From the NCBI RefSeq assembly GCF_014930455.1, contig NZ_JAAIYO010000001.1:1364001-1428000 (forward strand): a stretch of 64,000 bases of DNA, written 5' to 3'. A model generated the notes under the pieces. That model was not told the origin of the DNA, did no database searches, and saw only the letters and a list, made by a program, of their open reading frames with translations. Origin of the DNA: Corallococcus soli (lineage in GTDB: Bacteria; Myxococcota; Myxococcia; Myxococcales; Myxococcaceae). Positions 20,407 to 27,715 of this stretch are shown here, piece after piece (the stretch's first letter is position 1; each line of letters opens with the position of its first letter). Made by a program: the position numbers and the translations under genes.

Positions 20407-21825
20407 ATGAACCTGAAGCCCCTCTCGCGGGCCGTCCTGACGGCCGCGCTCGCCACCGGTCTGTCCGCCACCTCCGCCCTGGCCGTCACGCCCGTCCTGG
20501 CTCCACCGGCGGCCACCGCCTCGAAGCCCGGCGTCGTCGCCGTGCCCGCGCCGCCCACCGACGCGAAGGCCGCCGCCACGAAGCCGGCCGCCACCCCCAC
20601 CGCCGCGCCGCCTTCCGCCGCCACGAAGCCCGGTGTCCACGCGATGCCCGCACCGCCCCCGGCCGTGAAGCCCTCCGGCACAGGAGCGCCCGCGCCGCAT
20701 GCGCCCGGGCAGCCCCCGGCGGCCCCGGACAGCCAGAAGCAGGAGGTCCCCGGAGGCCCGTCGCAGAACGCCCGGCCGGAGATTGAAGTGGCCTTCGTGC
20801 TGGACACGACCGGGTCCATGGGCGGGCTGCTGGAGGGCGCGAAGCAGAAGATCTTCTCCATCGCGTCGCGCATCGCGAAGGGCAAGCCCACGCCGCACCT
20901 GAAGGTGGCGCTGGTGGCGTACCGCGACGTGGGCGACGCCTACGTGACGAAGCGCTTCGACCTGAACGACGACCTGGACGCGGTGTTCGCGGAGCTGCGC
21001 AAGCTCCAGGCGAACGGCGGCGGGGACTCCCCCGAACACGTGGGACGCGGACTGGGCGAGGCGGTGTCGCTGCTCAAGTGGAACCAGGACCGCGAGGTGA
21101 TGAAGGTCATCTTCCTCGTCGGTGACGCGCCCCCGGCCCGGCGCGAGGCGGCCTGGGACTTCAAGCTGTGGTCCCAGCGCGCGAAGGAGCGCCACATCGT
21201 GGTGAACACGGTGCGCTGCGGTGGGGACGACGCCACCGAGGCCTCCTGGCGCTACGTGGCGAAGCTGACGGACGGCACGTTCGACTCCATCGACGCGGCG
21301 GGCGGCATGGTGGCGGTGGCCACGCCGTTCGACGCGGAGCTGTCCCGCACGAACGCGGAGCTGGCGTCGAAGACGCTCTACGCGGGCCGCAAGGAGGCGC
21401 AGGCGATGAACAAGGCGCGCGCGGATGTGATGAAGGGCATGAGCGCGGAGGCCGCCGCGGACCGCATCAGCTACATGAAGACCAGCCGGAGCGCGGGCAA
21501 GGCAGGCGCCGCCGCCGCGGAGGTGAGCAGCGCGCCCTCGGCGATTGGCGGCGCGGTGGATCTGCTGGAGCAGCCGGCCGCGCTCGCCTCCATCCAGGAC
21601 GACGAGCTGCCCCCGGAGCTCCGGGGCCTGAAGAAGGAGGAGCAGTCCGCGAAGGTCAAGCAGCTCGCCACCGAGCGCAAGGCGCTGGAGCAGCAGGCCG
21701 CGAAGCTCGCCAGCGACCGCGACCAGTGGCTCACGAAGAACGCGCCCCCCAAGGAGGACGCCTTCGACGCCAACGTCATGAAGAGCGTGAAGACCCAGGC
21801 GGCGAAGTTCGGCGTGGCGTACTGA
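20407..21825 (+). CDS. Secreted von Willebrand factor A-domain protein
   Basis: 472 residues. A Sec signal (LSRAVLTAALATGLSATSALA) is followed by about 90 residues of Pro/Ala-rich sequence with two copies of a KPGV-x-A-x-PAPP unit. A VWA domain runs from about 125 to 310: IEVAFVLDTTGSMGG gives the MIDAS D-x-T/S-x-S pattern, with a later Asp in VIFLVGDAPPARR. The C-terminal ~160 residues are charged and helical, with a coiled-coil look (KVKQLATERKALEQQAAKLA). VWA domains bind proteins through a metal ion. ATG 20407 has CCGGAG upstream. Probably periplasmic or surface-exposed. No partner MoxR or protease gene is nearby. Confidence 0.86.
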   Translation: MNLKPLSRAVLTAALATGLSATSALAVTPVLAPPAATASKPGVVAVPAPPTDAKAAATKPAATPTAAPPSAATKPGVHAMPAPPPAVKPSGTGAPAPHAPGQPPAAPDSQKQEVPGGPSQNARPEIEVAFVLDTTGSMGGLLEGAKQKIFSIASRIAKGKPTPHLKVALVAYRDVGDAYVTKRFDLNDDLDAVFAELRKLQANGGGDSPEHVGRGLGEAVSLLKWNQDREVMKVIFLVGDAPPARREAAWDFKLWSQRAKERHIVVNTVRCGGDDATEASWRYVAKLTDGTFDSIDAAGGMVAVATPFDAELSRTNAELASKTLYAGRKEAQAMNKARADVMKGMSAEAAADRISYMKTSRSAGKAGAAAAEVSSAPSAIGGAVDLLEQPAALASIQDDELPPELRGLKKEEQSAKVKQLATERKALEQQAAKLASDRDQWLTKNAPPKEDAFDANVMKSVKTQAAKFGVAY

Positions 21826-21846
21826 GCCGCCCCCTCCAGCGTGCGC

Positions 21847-23505
21847 CTATTCGCGCGTCACCGCCCGGAGCACCAGCTCCCGGCGTTGATCCAACAGGCG
21901 CATCGCCAGCGGGCGCACCGCCAGGTAGACGAGGAAGTGGAGCACCGCGCACCCGGCGATGAAGGCGACGGACTGCCACCCCGGCCCGTCCTTCCCCGCG
22001 AGCTTCAGCGCATGGCCAAAGGGCATGCAGCCCACGCTGGCGGCGAGGATGCCCAGCATCGACGCGGTGAGCGGCACCTTGTCCCGCCGCTTGAGGCTCG
22101 CGTGGAACTTCACCGGGAAGTACAGCGACAGGAAGTTGCCCGCGGCCAGCAGCAGGGGCACCACCGCCGCCACCGCCGCCATGGCGCACAGGAAGTCCAC
22201 GAGCGTGCCCGCGCCGAAGTAGACCCGGTAGAACAACCCCACCAGCACCGCCATCCCCAGCGCCGCCACGCCCTGCACGCGGTTCTTCGCGCGCAGCACG
22301 TCCGCCAGGTCCAGGGGCGCCGCCAGGAACACCGCGAAGCCGTGCCCGTCGTACGCGAACGTGTTCTGGGAGAACGTGGAGGCGATCACCACGGCGCCAT
22401 AGATGCTCAGGCCGCCCATCACCCACGCGTCCGCGCTGTTGCCCAGCAGGTACACGAAGAGGTCCCGCCCGGACAGCAGCTTCAGCAGGATGGCCAGGAT
22501 GAAGGGCACCGCCGCCAGCAGCCGCGCGCGCGGATTTCGCCACAGGTCCAGGACCTCGCGCCGCAAGAGCGTGTCGAAGCGCGTGCGCGTGGTGGCGAAC
22601 GGGTCGCTGTCCGCGCCGTCCACCCGCGCGCCGCCGGAGCGGCCCGACTGCCGGTGGAAGCGCAACAGCAGCGCATACGCCACGGCCATGCCCACGCCGG
22701 TGAAGAACAGCAGGCCCGCGGCCTCCAGCAGCGCGATGCGCACGCGCCCGTGGGCCAGCTGCCCCAGCCCGTCCCCGAAGTAGCCCGGCGGCACCTGGCT
22801 GAGCGCCACCGCCGCGTTGATGATGAGGCTCATGTCCAGCGCGCCCACGCCCGCCTCGCCCACGCTCGTCAGCCACGACGTGTCGATGGGCGGGATGAAC
22901 GACGCGGCCACGAGGAACGCCAGCATCCCGCCGCCCATGATGCGCGCGCTGTGCTTCGCCTTCAGCACGTTGATGACCGTGTAGAGGCCCACCCGGCTCC
23001 ACGCCGCGCAGAACAGCGCGAACAGCACGTAGAGCACCGCCGCCAGCCAGGGCGCCGCCAGCCGGTGGCGTGACGCGTAGCCCACCGCCGCGCCGGTGAG
23101 GGGCGCGTAGAACACGAGCGCGCGGGGCTCGAAGAGGCTGGCCACCGTGGAGCCGATGAGCAGCCGGAACGGGGAGATGGGGAACGCGGCGTAGCGGGAC
23201 AGCTCGGAGTGGTCATCCACGCCCGCGGACAAGAGGGGCCAGGTCACCCAGGTGGCGGCGGTGACGAAGCACAGCAGGTTGAGGATGAAGTAGGGCCACA
23301 CGTTGCTGTGCGCGATGGTGCCCAGGCGCATCAGCTTGAAGAAGGACAGGCCCAGCAGCACGCCCGGCGCGCTGGAGCCCAGGAACGCGGCCACCGCGAG
23401 CAGCCGGCTCTTGCCCGGGCCCTGGTTGAGGCCCAGGTGCAGGCGCAGGCCCCAGAGCAGCAGCAGGTGGCGGAAGAACCCCGGGACGGGCGGGCGGGGG
23501 CTCAC
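21847..23505 (-). CDS. ABC transporter permease, large multi-pass membrane protein
   Basis: 552 residues with about a dozen hydrophobic segments (for example FILNLLCFVTAATWVTWPLL, AAVLYVLFALFCAAW, LLFFTGVGMAVAYALLL, MAAVAAVVPLLLAAGNFLSL). GTG 23505 overlaps the stop of the ATPase gene (GTGA), so the two are coupled. The size and charged central loop are like ABC-2-type permeases of myxobacteria and other deltaproteobacteria. Export of an unknown substrate, possibly peptide, lipid or antibiotic, is the best guess. No substrate-binding protein is encoded nearby, which also favours export. Confidence 0.82.
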   Translation of the reverse strand: MSPRPPVPGFFRHLLLLWGLRLHLGLNQGPGKSRLLAVAAFLGSSAPGVLLGLSFFKLMRLGTIAHSNVWPYFILNLLCFVTAATWVTWPLLSAGVDDHSELSRYAAFPISPFRLLIGSTVASLFEPRALVFYAPLTGAAVGYASRHRLAAPWLAAVLYVLFALFCAAWSRVGLYTVINVLKAKHSARIMGGGMLAFLVAASFIPPIDTSWLTSVGEAGVGALDMSLIINAAVALSQVPPGYFGDGLGQLAHGRVRIALLEAAGLLFFTGVGMAVAYALLLRFHRQSGRSGGARVDGADSDPFATTRTRFDTLLRREVLDLWRNPRARLLAAVPFILAILLKLLSGRDLFVYLLGNSADAWVMGGLSIYGAVVIASTFSQNTFAYDGHGFAVFLAAPLDLADVLRAKNRVQGVAALGMAVLVGLFYRVYFGAGTLVDFLCAMAAVAAVVPLLLAAGNFLSLYFPVKFHASLKRRDKVPLTASMLGILAASVGCMPFGHALKLAGKDGPGWQSVAFIAGCAVLHFLVYLAVRPLAMRLLDQRRELVLRAVTRE

Positions 23506-24347
23506 GCGGACTCCCGGCGCAGCGGCACCACCGTCGCGACGGGCTCCGCGTAGAAGGACAGCTTCGCGTTGCGCGCGGCCGGCACGGCGACCAGCTTCTC
23601 GAACACCGCCTCCAGCGTGGGCGCGCCGTGGCGCTGGCGCAGCGCCTCCACCGGGCCCTGATCCAACATGCGCCCGCCCCGGATGACGCCCGCGTGCGTG
23701 GCCAGCCGCTCGGCGATCTCCAGGACGTGCGTGGTGAGCAGCAGCGTCACGCCCCGGCGGCTCAATTCGCGCAGCAGCTCGCGGATGACGCCCGCGGCCA
23801 GCACGTCGATGCCTTCAAAGGGCTCATCCAGCAGCACCAGCTCCGGCCCGTGGATGAGCGCCGCGGCGATGGCCAGCCTCCGGCGCATGCCCTTGGAGTA
23901 CTCCGCCACCAGCGCGCCGGCCTTGTACGTGAGCTCCGTCAGCTCCAGCAGCTCCACCGCGCGCGCCGCGGCCTCCGCGCCGCTCAAGCCGTACATGCGC
24001 GCGCAGAAGGTGAGGTATTGGCGGCCGGTGAGGCGCTCGAAGAGGCTCAGCTCCTCCGGCACCACGCCCACGCGCTGCTTGATGTCCAGGGGCCTGGCCA
24101 CCGCGTCCACGCCGAGCATCCGGATGGAGCCCGCGTCCGGGCCGTACACGCCGGTGAGCAGCGCGATGGAGGTGGACTTGCCGGCGCCGTTGGGGCCGAG
24201 GAACGCGTAGAAGGCGCCCTTGGGAATCTGGAGGTCCAGCCCGTCCAGCGCGGTGAAGCCACCGAAGCGCTTGACGAGTCCACGGGCGTCGATGGCCAGC
24301 TCGGGGCTGGTGGGTTCGGGAAGGGGGGGCGTCATGAAGGACGCCAT
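23502..24347 (-). CDS. ABC transporter ATP-binding protein
   Basis: 281 residues. Walker A GPNGAGKST at 51-59, signature EYSKGMRRRLAIAAALI (degenerate SKGM in place of SGGQ, common in ABC-2 ATPases), Walker B ELVLLDEPFEGID and a switch His in LLTTHVLEIAE. It powers the permease encoded directly downstream, with which it overlaps. I take ATG 24347 as the start: a GTG one codon earlier and an internal ATG at 24335 are alternatives, and AGGGA lies about 8 bp before 24347. The C-terminal ~40 residues (FYAEPVATVVPLRRESA) are an extra tail. Confidence 0.9.
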   Translation of the reverse strand: MASFMTPPLPEPTSPELAIDARGLVKRFGGFTALDGLDLQIPKGAFYAFLGPNGAGKSTSIALLTGVYGPDAGSIRMLGVDAVARPLDIKQRVGVVPEELSLFERLTGRQYLTFCARMYGLSGAEAAARAVELLELTELTYKAGALVAEYSKGMRRRLAIAAALIHGPELVLLDEPFEGIDVLAAGVIRELLRELSRRGVTLLLTTHVLEIAERLATHAGVIRGGRMLDQGPVEALRQRHGAPTLEAVFEKLVAVPAARNAKLSFYAEPVATVVPLRRESA

Positions 24348-24419
24348 CACACCACGTTCCCTGGGGCCGCCGACAATCCTCGGGTTGACGGATGTCGCAG
24401 CCTGCCTGCTGCTCGCGAC

Positions 24420-24797
24420 TCAGTGCACCATGGCGACTTCGGGCGGCCCGACGATCTGCTGCACCGTGGTGCGCACCTTGTCCAGGTCCACGGGCTTGGA
24501 GATGTAGCCGGCGGCGCCGACGAGCTCCGCCTCCCACTCAAAGCCGTAGCCGGAGATGATGATGATGGGCAGGTTGCGCGCGCGGGGCATCTTCTTGAGC
24601 GCGTCCAGCAGGCCCCAGCCGCTCATCACCGGCATCCGGAGGTCCAGCAGCACCGCGCCCGGGATGTCCTCCTCCAGCAGGTCCAACGCCTCGCGACCGT
24701 TGGCGGCCTCGATGGTGTCGTAGCCCATCTCCTGGAGGGCATCGCAGATGAGCGTGCGGTGACTCGCGTCGTCGTCGACGACCAGGATGTTCGACAT
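24420..24797 (-). CDS. Single-domain response regulator (receiver only)
   Basis: 125 residues, just a receiver domain: acidic triad Asp8-10 (VVDDD), phospho-acceptor Asp52 (VLLDLRMPVMSG), Ser82 (IIIISGYG) and Lys101 (ISKPVDL). There is no output domain, so it works like CheY or Spo0F by binding a partner after phosphorylation. No histidine kinase is encoded beside it, so it belongs to the many orphan regulators of myxobacteria. A TAGAAT -10-like box on the minus strand (24845-24840) and an inverted repeat CTTCC/GGAAG (24869-24883) lie upstream, suggesting its own promoter. The ABC ATPase gene follows 72 bp downstream. Confidence 0.93.
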   Translation of the reverse strand: MSNILVVDDDASHRTLICDALQEMGYDTIEAANGREALDLLEEDIPGAVLLDLRMPVMSGWGLLDALKKMPRARNLPIIIISGYGFEWEAELVGAAGYISKPVDLDKVRTTVQQIVGPPEVAMVH

Positions 24798-24898
24798 GGG
24801 TATGGCCTCTGGGATGGCGGCGTCTGCTTGGGGACCGCGATTCTATGGGCACGAAGATGGGAATGCCTCTTCCATTGCGGAAGGGGTTGCGTTTCTTT

Positions 24899-25912
24899 TC
24901 AACATCCGACCTCCCCGTAGAGTTTCAAGGCATTCCCTCCCAGCATCCCCGCCAGCGCGTCCCCGCCCGGCCTCAGGTCCACCAGCGCCTTGAGCTCCCG
25001 GTCCCACGCATACGGGATGTTGGGGAAGTCCGTCCCGTACAGGATGCGCTCCGGCCGCACCTCCAGCACCTGGCGGGGCAGGGGCACGGGGAAGTAGCCG
25101 CCCACCGTCATCGTGGTGTCCAGCCAGAGCGTGTCATGGCGCTCCAGCAGGCGCGCGTAGGCGTCGAACTCGTCCGCCCCCAGGTGGGGCACGCACAGCT
25201 TCAACTTCGGATGATCCTTCAGCACCCGCTCCACCCGCTCCGCGGAGCACAGCGCGTAGGGATCACACGGGTAGCGGGGGCTGGCCGGCTCGCGGCCCGC
25301 GTGCATGACGAGCGGCTTGCCGGCCTGGGCGCAGACTTCGTAGAGCTCCTGCAGCGCGGGCGCGTCCGGGGCGAAGCACTGCACGTGGCAGTGCAGTTTC
25401 ACGCCCTTCAGTCCCAGGGCGAAGGCCTCCGCCAGGATGTCCGTGGCGCCGGGCTCCCCCGGGAAGACGGTGGCCAGCCCGATGACGCGGGGCTCGTCCT
25501 TCGCCACCTGGGCCACGTAGGCGTTGAGGGCGCGCGCCATGCCCGGCTTGTGCGCGTAGTGCAGGGCGACCACGCGCTCGACGCCCCGGGACAACAGGAA
25601 CGACAGGACGTCGGGCGTGTGCAGTTTGTAGCGGATGGGCCAGCCGTGCTGGTCGAACCAGCGCCACACCGCCTCGAAGACGCGATCGGGGAACAGGTGC
25701 ACGTGCGCGTCCACGACGGGCGGCAGGCCGGGGGCGACACGCGGCCCTTCCTCGTCCGCCAGCGCGGGCATGGGCAGGCGGATGCCCAGCTCCCGCCACG
25801 AGGGCGCCGACGCCAAGCACGGCGCCGGGACGTCGTCGTCCGGCGCGGCATGCGGGGCCCCGGACGGCCCGCCCGAAAGCGTGGAGGCCGCTTCCGGGGG
25901 GGACCGCGTCAT
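24899..25912 (-). CDS. Amidohydrolase family protein (TIM-barrel, ACMSD/decarboxylase type)
   Basis: 337 residues. The metal-site opening is VDAHVHLFPDR (H-x-H) at about residue 60, with later KLHCHVQCF, PLVMHAGREP and the C-terminal YGTDFPNIPYAW, which carries the conserved Asp. This is the amidohydrolase_2 pattern of ACMSD-like decarboxylases and lactonases. An N-terminal ~50-residue extension is low-complexity. The start overlaps the upstream small gene by four bases (ATGA at 25909-25912), so they form an operon. The substrate is unknown; a metal-dependent hydrolase or decarboxylase of a small carboxylic acid is the fair general call. Confidence 0.87.
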   Translation of the reverse strand: MTRSPPEAASTLSGGPSGAPHAAPDDDVPAPCLASAPSWRELGIRLPMPALADEEGPRVAPGLPPVVDAHVHLFPDRVFEAVWRWFDQHGWPIRYKLHTPDVLSFLLSRGVERVVALHYAHKPGMARALNAYVAQVAKDEPRVIGLATVFPGEPGATDILAEAFALGLKGVKLHCHVQCFAPDAPALQELYEVCAQAGKPLVMHAGREPASPRYPCDPYALCSAERVERVLKDHPKLKLCVPHLGADEFDAYARLLERHDTLWLDTTMTVGGYFPVPLPRQVLEVRPERILYGTDFPNIPYAWDRELKALVDLRPGGDALAGMLGGNALKLYGEVGC

Positions 25913-26163
25913 CCGCCGCCCGCGCCAGACGGGCCGGACTTCGAGGCGTCGTCCGCCTCGTCGGCTTGATCCATGCGCCGCAGGTAGCTGTTGTGCGCGT
26001 AGCCCTTGCGCTCCAGCCGCTGCGCCTCGATGGCGTCCGCGACCTTCGTGCACACCTGACCGAGCACGCGCAGGGACTCGGCGATCACCCGCTCCGCGTG
26101 CTCCTGCGCGTTGGCGGACGCAATCGTGGGTCGGTCGCGACGGAACAGGAGGGGCAACTTCAT
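25909..26163 (-). CDS. Small helical protein, function unknown
   Basis: 84 residues, translationally coupled to the amidohydrolase (ATGA overlap). Predicted mostly helical: AQEHAERVIAESLRVLGQVC then DAIEAQRLERKGY. The tail is acidic and glycine-rich (DQADEADDASKSGPSGAGGG). No transmembrane segment, signal or cysteine pair is evident (one Cys). The third-position G/C bias is coding-like and the start ATG has a clear frame, so I accept it as real. It could be a small partner of the amidohydrolase, but the sequence gives no family. Confidence 0.65.
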   Translation of the reverse strand: MKLPLLFRRDRPTIASANAQEHAERVIAESLRVLGQVCTKVADAIEAQRLERKGYAHNSYLRRMDQADEADDASKSGPSGAGGG

Positions 26164-26489
26164 CCGGTGGAATCTAAGGGATGCCCCGCCCGCGTGCCAT
26201 GCGTCCGCCCCACCCCGGATTCCCCGGTCGCTCCCCAGGCCCCGACCCAGCGCCCGAAGTGTTGACAGCGCAACGCGGCATCGCCCCCGGGGCGGGGTTA
26301 ACCGCGTTGACAGTCATGAACTTTACATTTTGCGCCGGCCCGGTCCGGCGGTGGCCTCCACGCTCCCCCTGGAGTGCCTTCAACCCTATGGAATCATGGA
26401 GGGTTTACGAATTTTCAAGCAGGGGGATGACAGCGCCCGGATTCGACTCTACATTGCCTCCGTCGGATCCCCCACGTGAGGAGCTGCGC
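26164..26489. other. Intergenic region with promoter and duplicated TTGACA boxes
   Basis: Divergent spacing between two small genes. GTTGACAG occurs twice, its TTGACA core at 26262-26267 and 26307-26312, 45 bp apart. A TACATT sequence follows the second but at non-canonical spacing. The clearer promoter for the plus-strand gene is at 26427-26455 and is listed separately. The repeats may serve a minus-strand or second promoter, or be operator sites. Confidence 0.45.
26427..26455 (+). promoter_or_regulatory. Predicted sigma-70-type promoter
   Basis: ATGACA (26427-26432; five of six to TTGACA), then exactly 17 bp, then TACATT (26450-26455; four of six to TATAAT). Transcription would start near 26462, giving a leader of about 28 nt with GAGGAG before ATG 26490. 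Confidence 0.55.
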
Positions 26490-26765
26490 ATGGCTTACGA
26501 CGGCGAGCTTGTGAAGATGCAGAACGGTCGCTGGGCGCGGTTCCAGCGGTGCCAGGTGTACCGGCCGGGCGTCACGGACGCCGGTGAGACGATGCTGCTG
26601 ATCGCCGTGGAGCTGGAGGACCGCTACCAGCAGCTGCTCGACGAGGCGGCGGATTCCCTCGCGGAGTACCGCTCCCAGGGCGTCCCCGTGCAGGTGCGGC
26701 TGGCGCCGGACGCGCAGGCCATCACCCTGCACCCCGAAGCGTCCGTCTCCGTGTCGGTGAACTAG
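26490..26765 (+). CDS. Small conserved-looking protein, function unknown
   Basis: 91 residues. ATG 26490 follows GAGGAG with 6-bp spacing, an almost ideal start, and the frame has strong coding bias, unlike the longer upstream extension. Predicted mixed alpha/beta: MAYDGELVKMQNGRWARFQR is beta-like, LEDRYQQLLDEAADSLAEYR helical, and VPVQVRLAPDAQAITLHPEA beta. No signal, membrane segment or cysteine pair (one Cys). Cytoplasmic. It is a single gene with its own promoter and a GC-rich hairpin after the stop. I do not recognise the family. Confidence 0.75.
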   Translation: MAYDGELVKMQNGRWARFQRCQVYRPGVTDAGETMLLIAVELEDRYQQLLDEAADSLAEYRSQGVPVQVRLAPDAQAITLHPEASVSVSVN

Positions 26766-26773
26766 GTCCTCGC

Positions 26774-26789
26774 GGCACCCTCGGGTGCC
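26774..26789. terminator. Short perfect hairpin after the 91-residue gene
   Basis: GGCACC and GGTGCC arms enclose CTCG, eight bases after the stop. There is no T run, so it would need Rho or acts mainly to stabilise the mRNA end. A second inverted repeat follows (see next entry). Confidence 0.45.
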
Positions 26790-26803
26790 GGTGGGTCCAT
26801 GCG

Positions 26804-26855
26804 TTGTAAATCCCGGGCCTCGCGCTTCACCGCGCGGGGCCCGCTGCATTTACAA
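26804..26855. repeat. Interrupted inverted repeat TTGTAAAT...ATTTACAA
   Basis: Perfect outer arms TTGTAAAT (26804-26811) and ATTTACAA (26848-26855), with inner arms that also pair imperfectly (CCGGGCCTCGCG against CGCGCGGGGCCCG). The A/T-rich outer arms stand out in this genome. It could be a terminator for either flanking gene or a protein-binding palindrome. Confidence 0.5.
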
Positions 26856-26919
26856 GCCCTGGCGCCCGGGTGCCTTTTCAGGCGGCGGGCGCCACCCGCA
26901 CCGGGCGCGCTTGTCGCGC

Positions 26920-27702
26920 TCAGTCGTGGATCTGGAAGAAGGTCGCGGCGTTGTCGCGGGTGACACGGCGCACGAGTCGCTCGGACAGCTTCGCCTTGCC
27001 CAGCAGGTTGGCGGTGCGCGCGAGGCCCAGGATGTCCCCCGCGCCGTCGCCCGCGTCCGAGTCCAGCACCAGGCGCTCGCTGCCCAGCCGCCGCACCAGG
27101 GCCACCGCCCGGTCCGCCTGGAGCGCCTCCGGGTGCAGCGTCAGCCCCGCCCAGTGGCCCACCTCCAGGATGGTGCGCACGGTGCGCCCGTTGGCGTGAT
27201 CCACCAGCGCACGCGACGGCGCGAGCCCGGACTGGCGCAGCAGCGTGAGGATGCGCCGCGTGTGGCGCTCCTTGTCCTTCAGGGGCGTGTGCACCACCAC
27301 GCGCAGCTTGAGCTGGCGGGCCAGGGCCAGCTGTTCGAGGAACGCCTCCTCCTCCTCCTCGCCGCCCGCGTGCAGCCCCGTCTCGCCCAGGGCCACCACG
27401 CGGCCACCCTCGAAGTAGTCCGGCAGGTGGCTCAGGACCTCCGACAGGCCCCGGCGGGGGATGCAGCGCGGGTGCACACCCAGGGCGGCCCAGGCGCGGA
27501 TGCCCAGCCGCTCCAGCCGGGGCAGCTGTCGCTCGACCAGGTGGTCGAAGTGCTGACGCAGGCCCTTGGCGGTCGGCTCCGGGAAGTGATGCGCGACCAC
27601 CAGGGCCCGCTCCACGCCGAAGAAGCGCATGGACTCCAGGTCCTGGTCGGTGAGGGCCTCCGGGTGGAGGTGCGCATCGAAGAGCGGCAGCGGCTCGGGC
27701 AC
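26920..27702 (-). CDS. TatD-like metal-dependent hydrolase
   Basis: 260 residues, TIM-barrel family. Opening LFDAHLHPE gives the H-x-H metal site; VVALGETGLH supplies the conserved Glu, VVVHTPLKD and VDHANGRT supply His residues, and VLDSDAGDG the final Asp. This is the TatD/amidohydrolase arrangement, whose members act as DNases or as phosphoesterases of unknown substrate. It starts 13 bp after the gamma-glutamyltransferase stop and probably shares its transcript. The precise substrate cannot be told. The length is normal for TatD. Confidence 0.85.
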   Translation of the reverse strand: MPEPLPLFDAHLHPEALTDQDLESMRFFGVERALVVAHHFPEPTAKGLRQHFDHLVERQLPRLERLGIRAWAALGVHPRCIPRRGLSEVLSHLPDYFEGGRVVALGETGLHAGGEEEEEAFLEQLALARQLKLRVVVHTPLKDKERHTRRILTLLRQSGLAPSRALVDHANGRTVRTILEVGHWAGLTLHPEALQADRAVALVRRLGSERLVLDSDAGDGAGDILGLARTANLLGKAKLSERLVRRVTRDNAATFFQIHD

Positions 27703-27715
27703 GGTGCTCCTTCCT

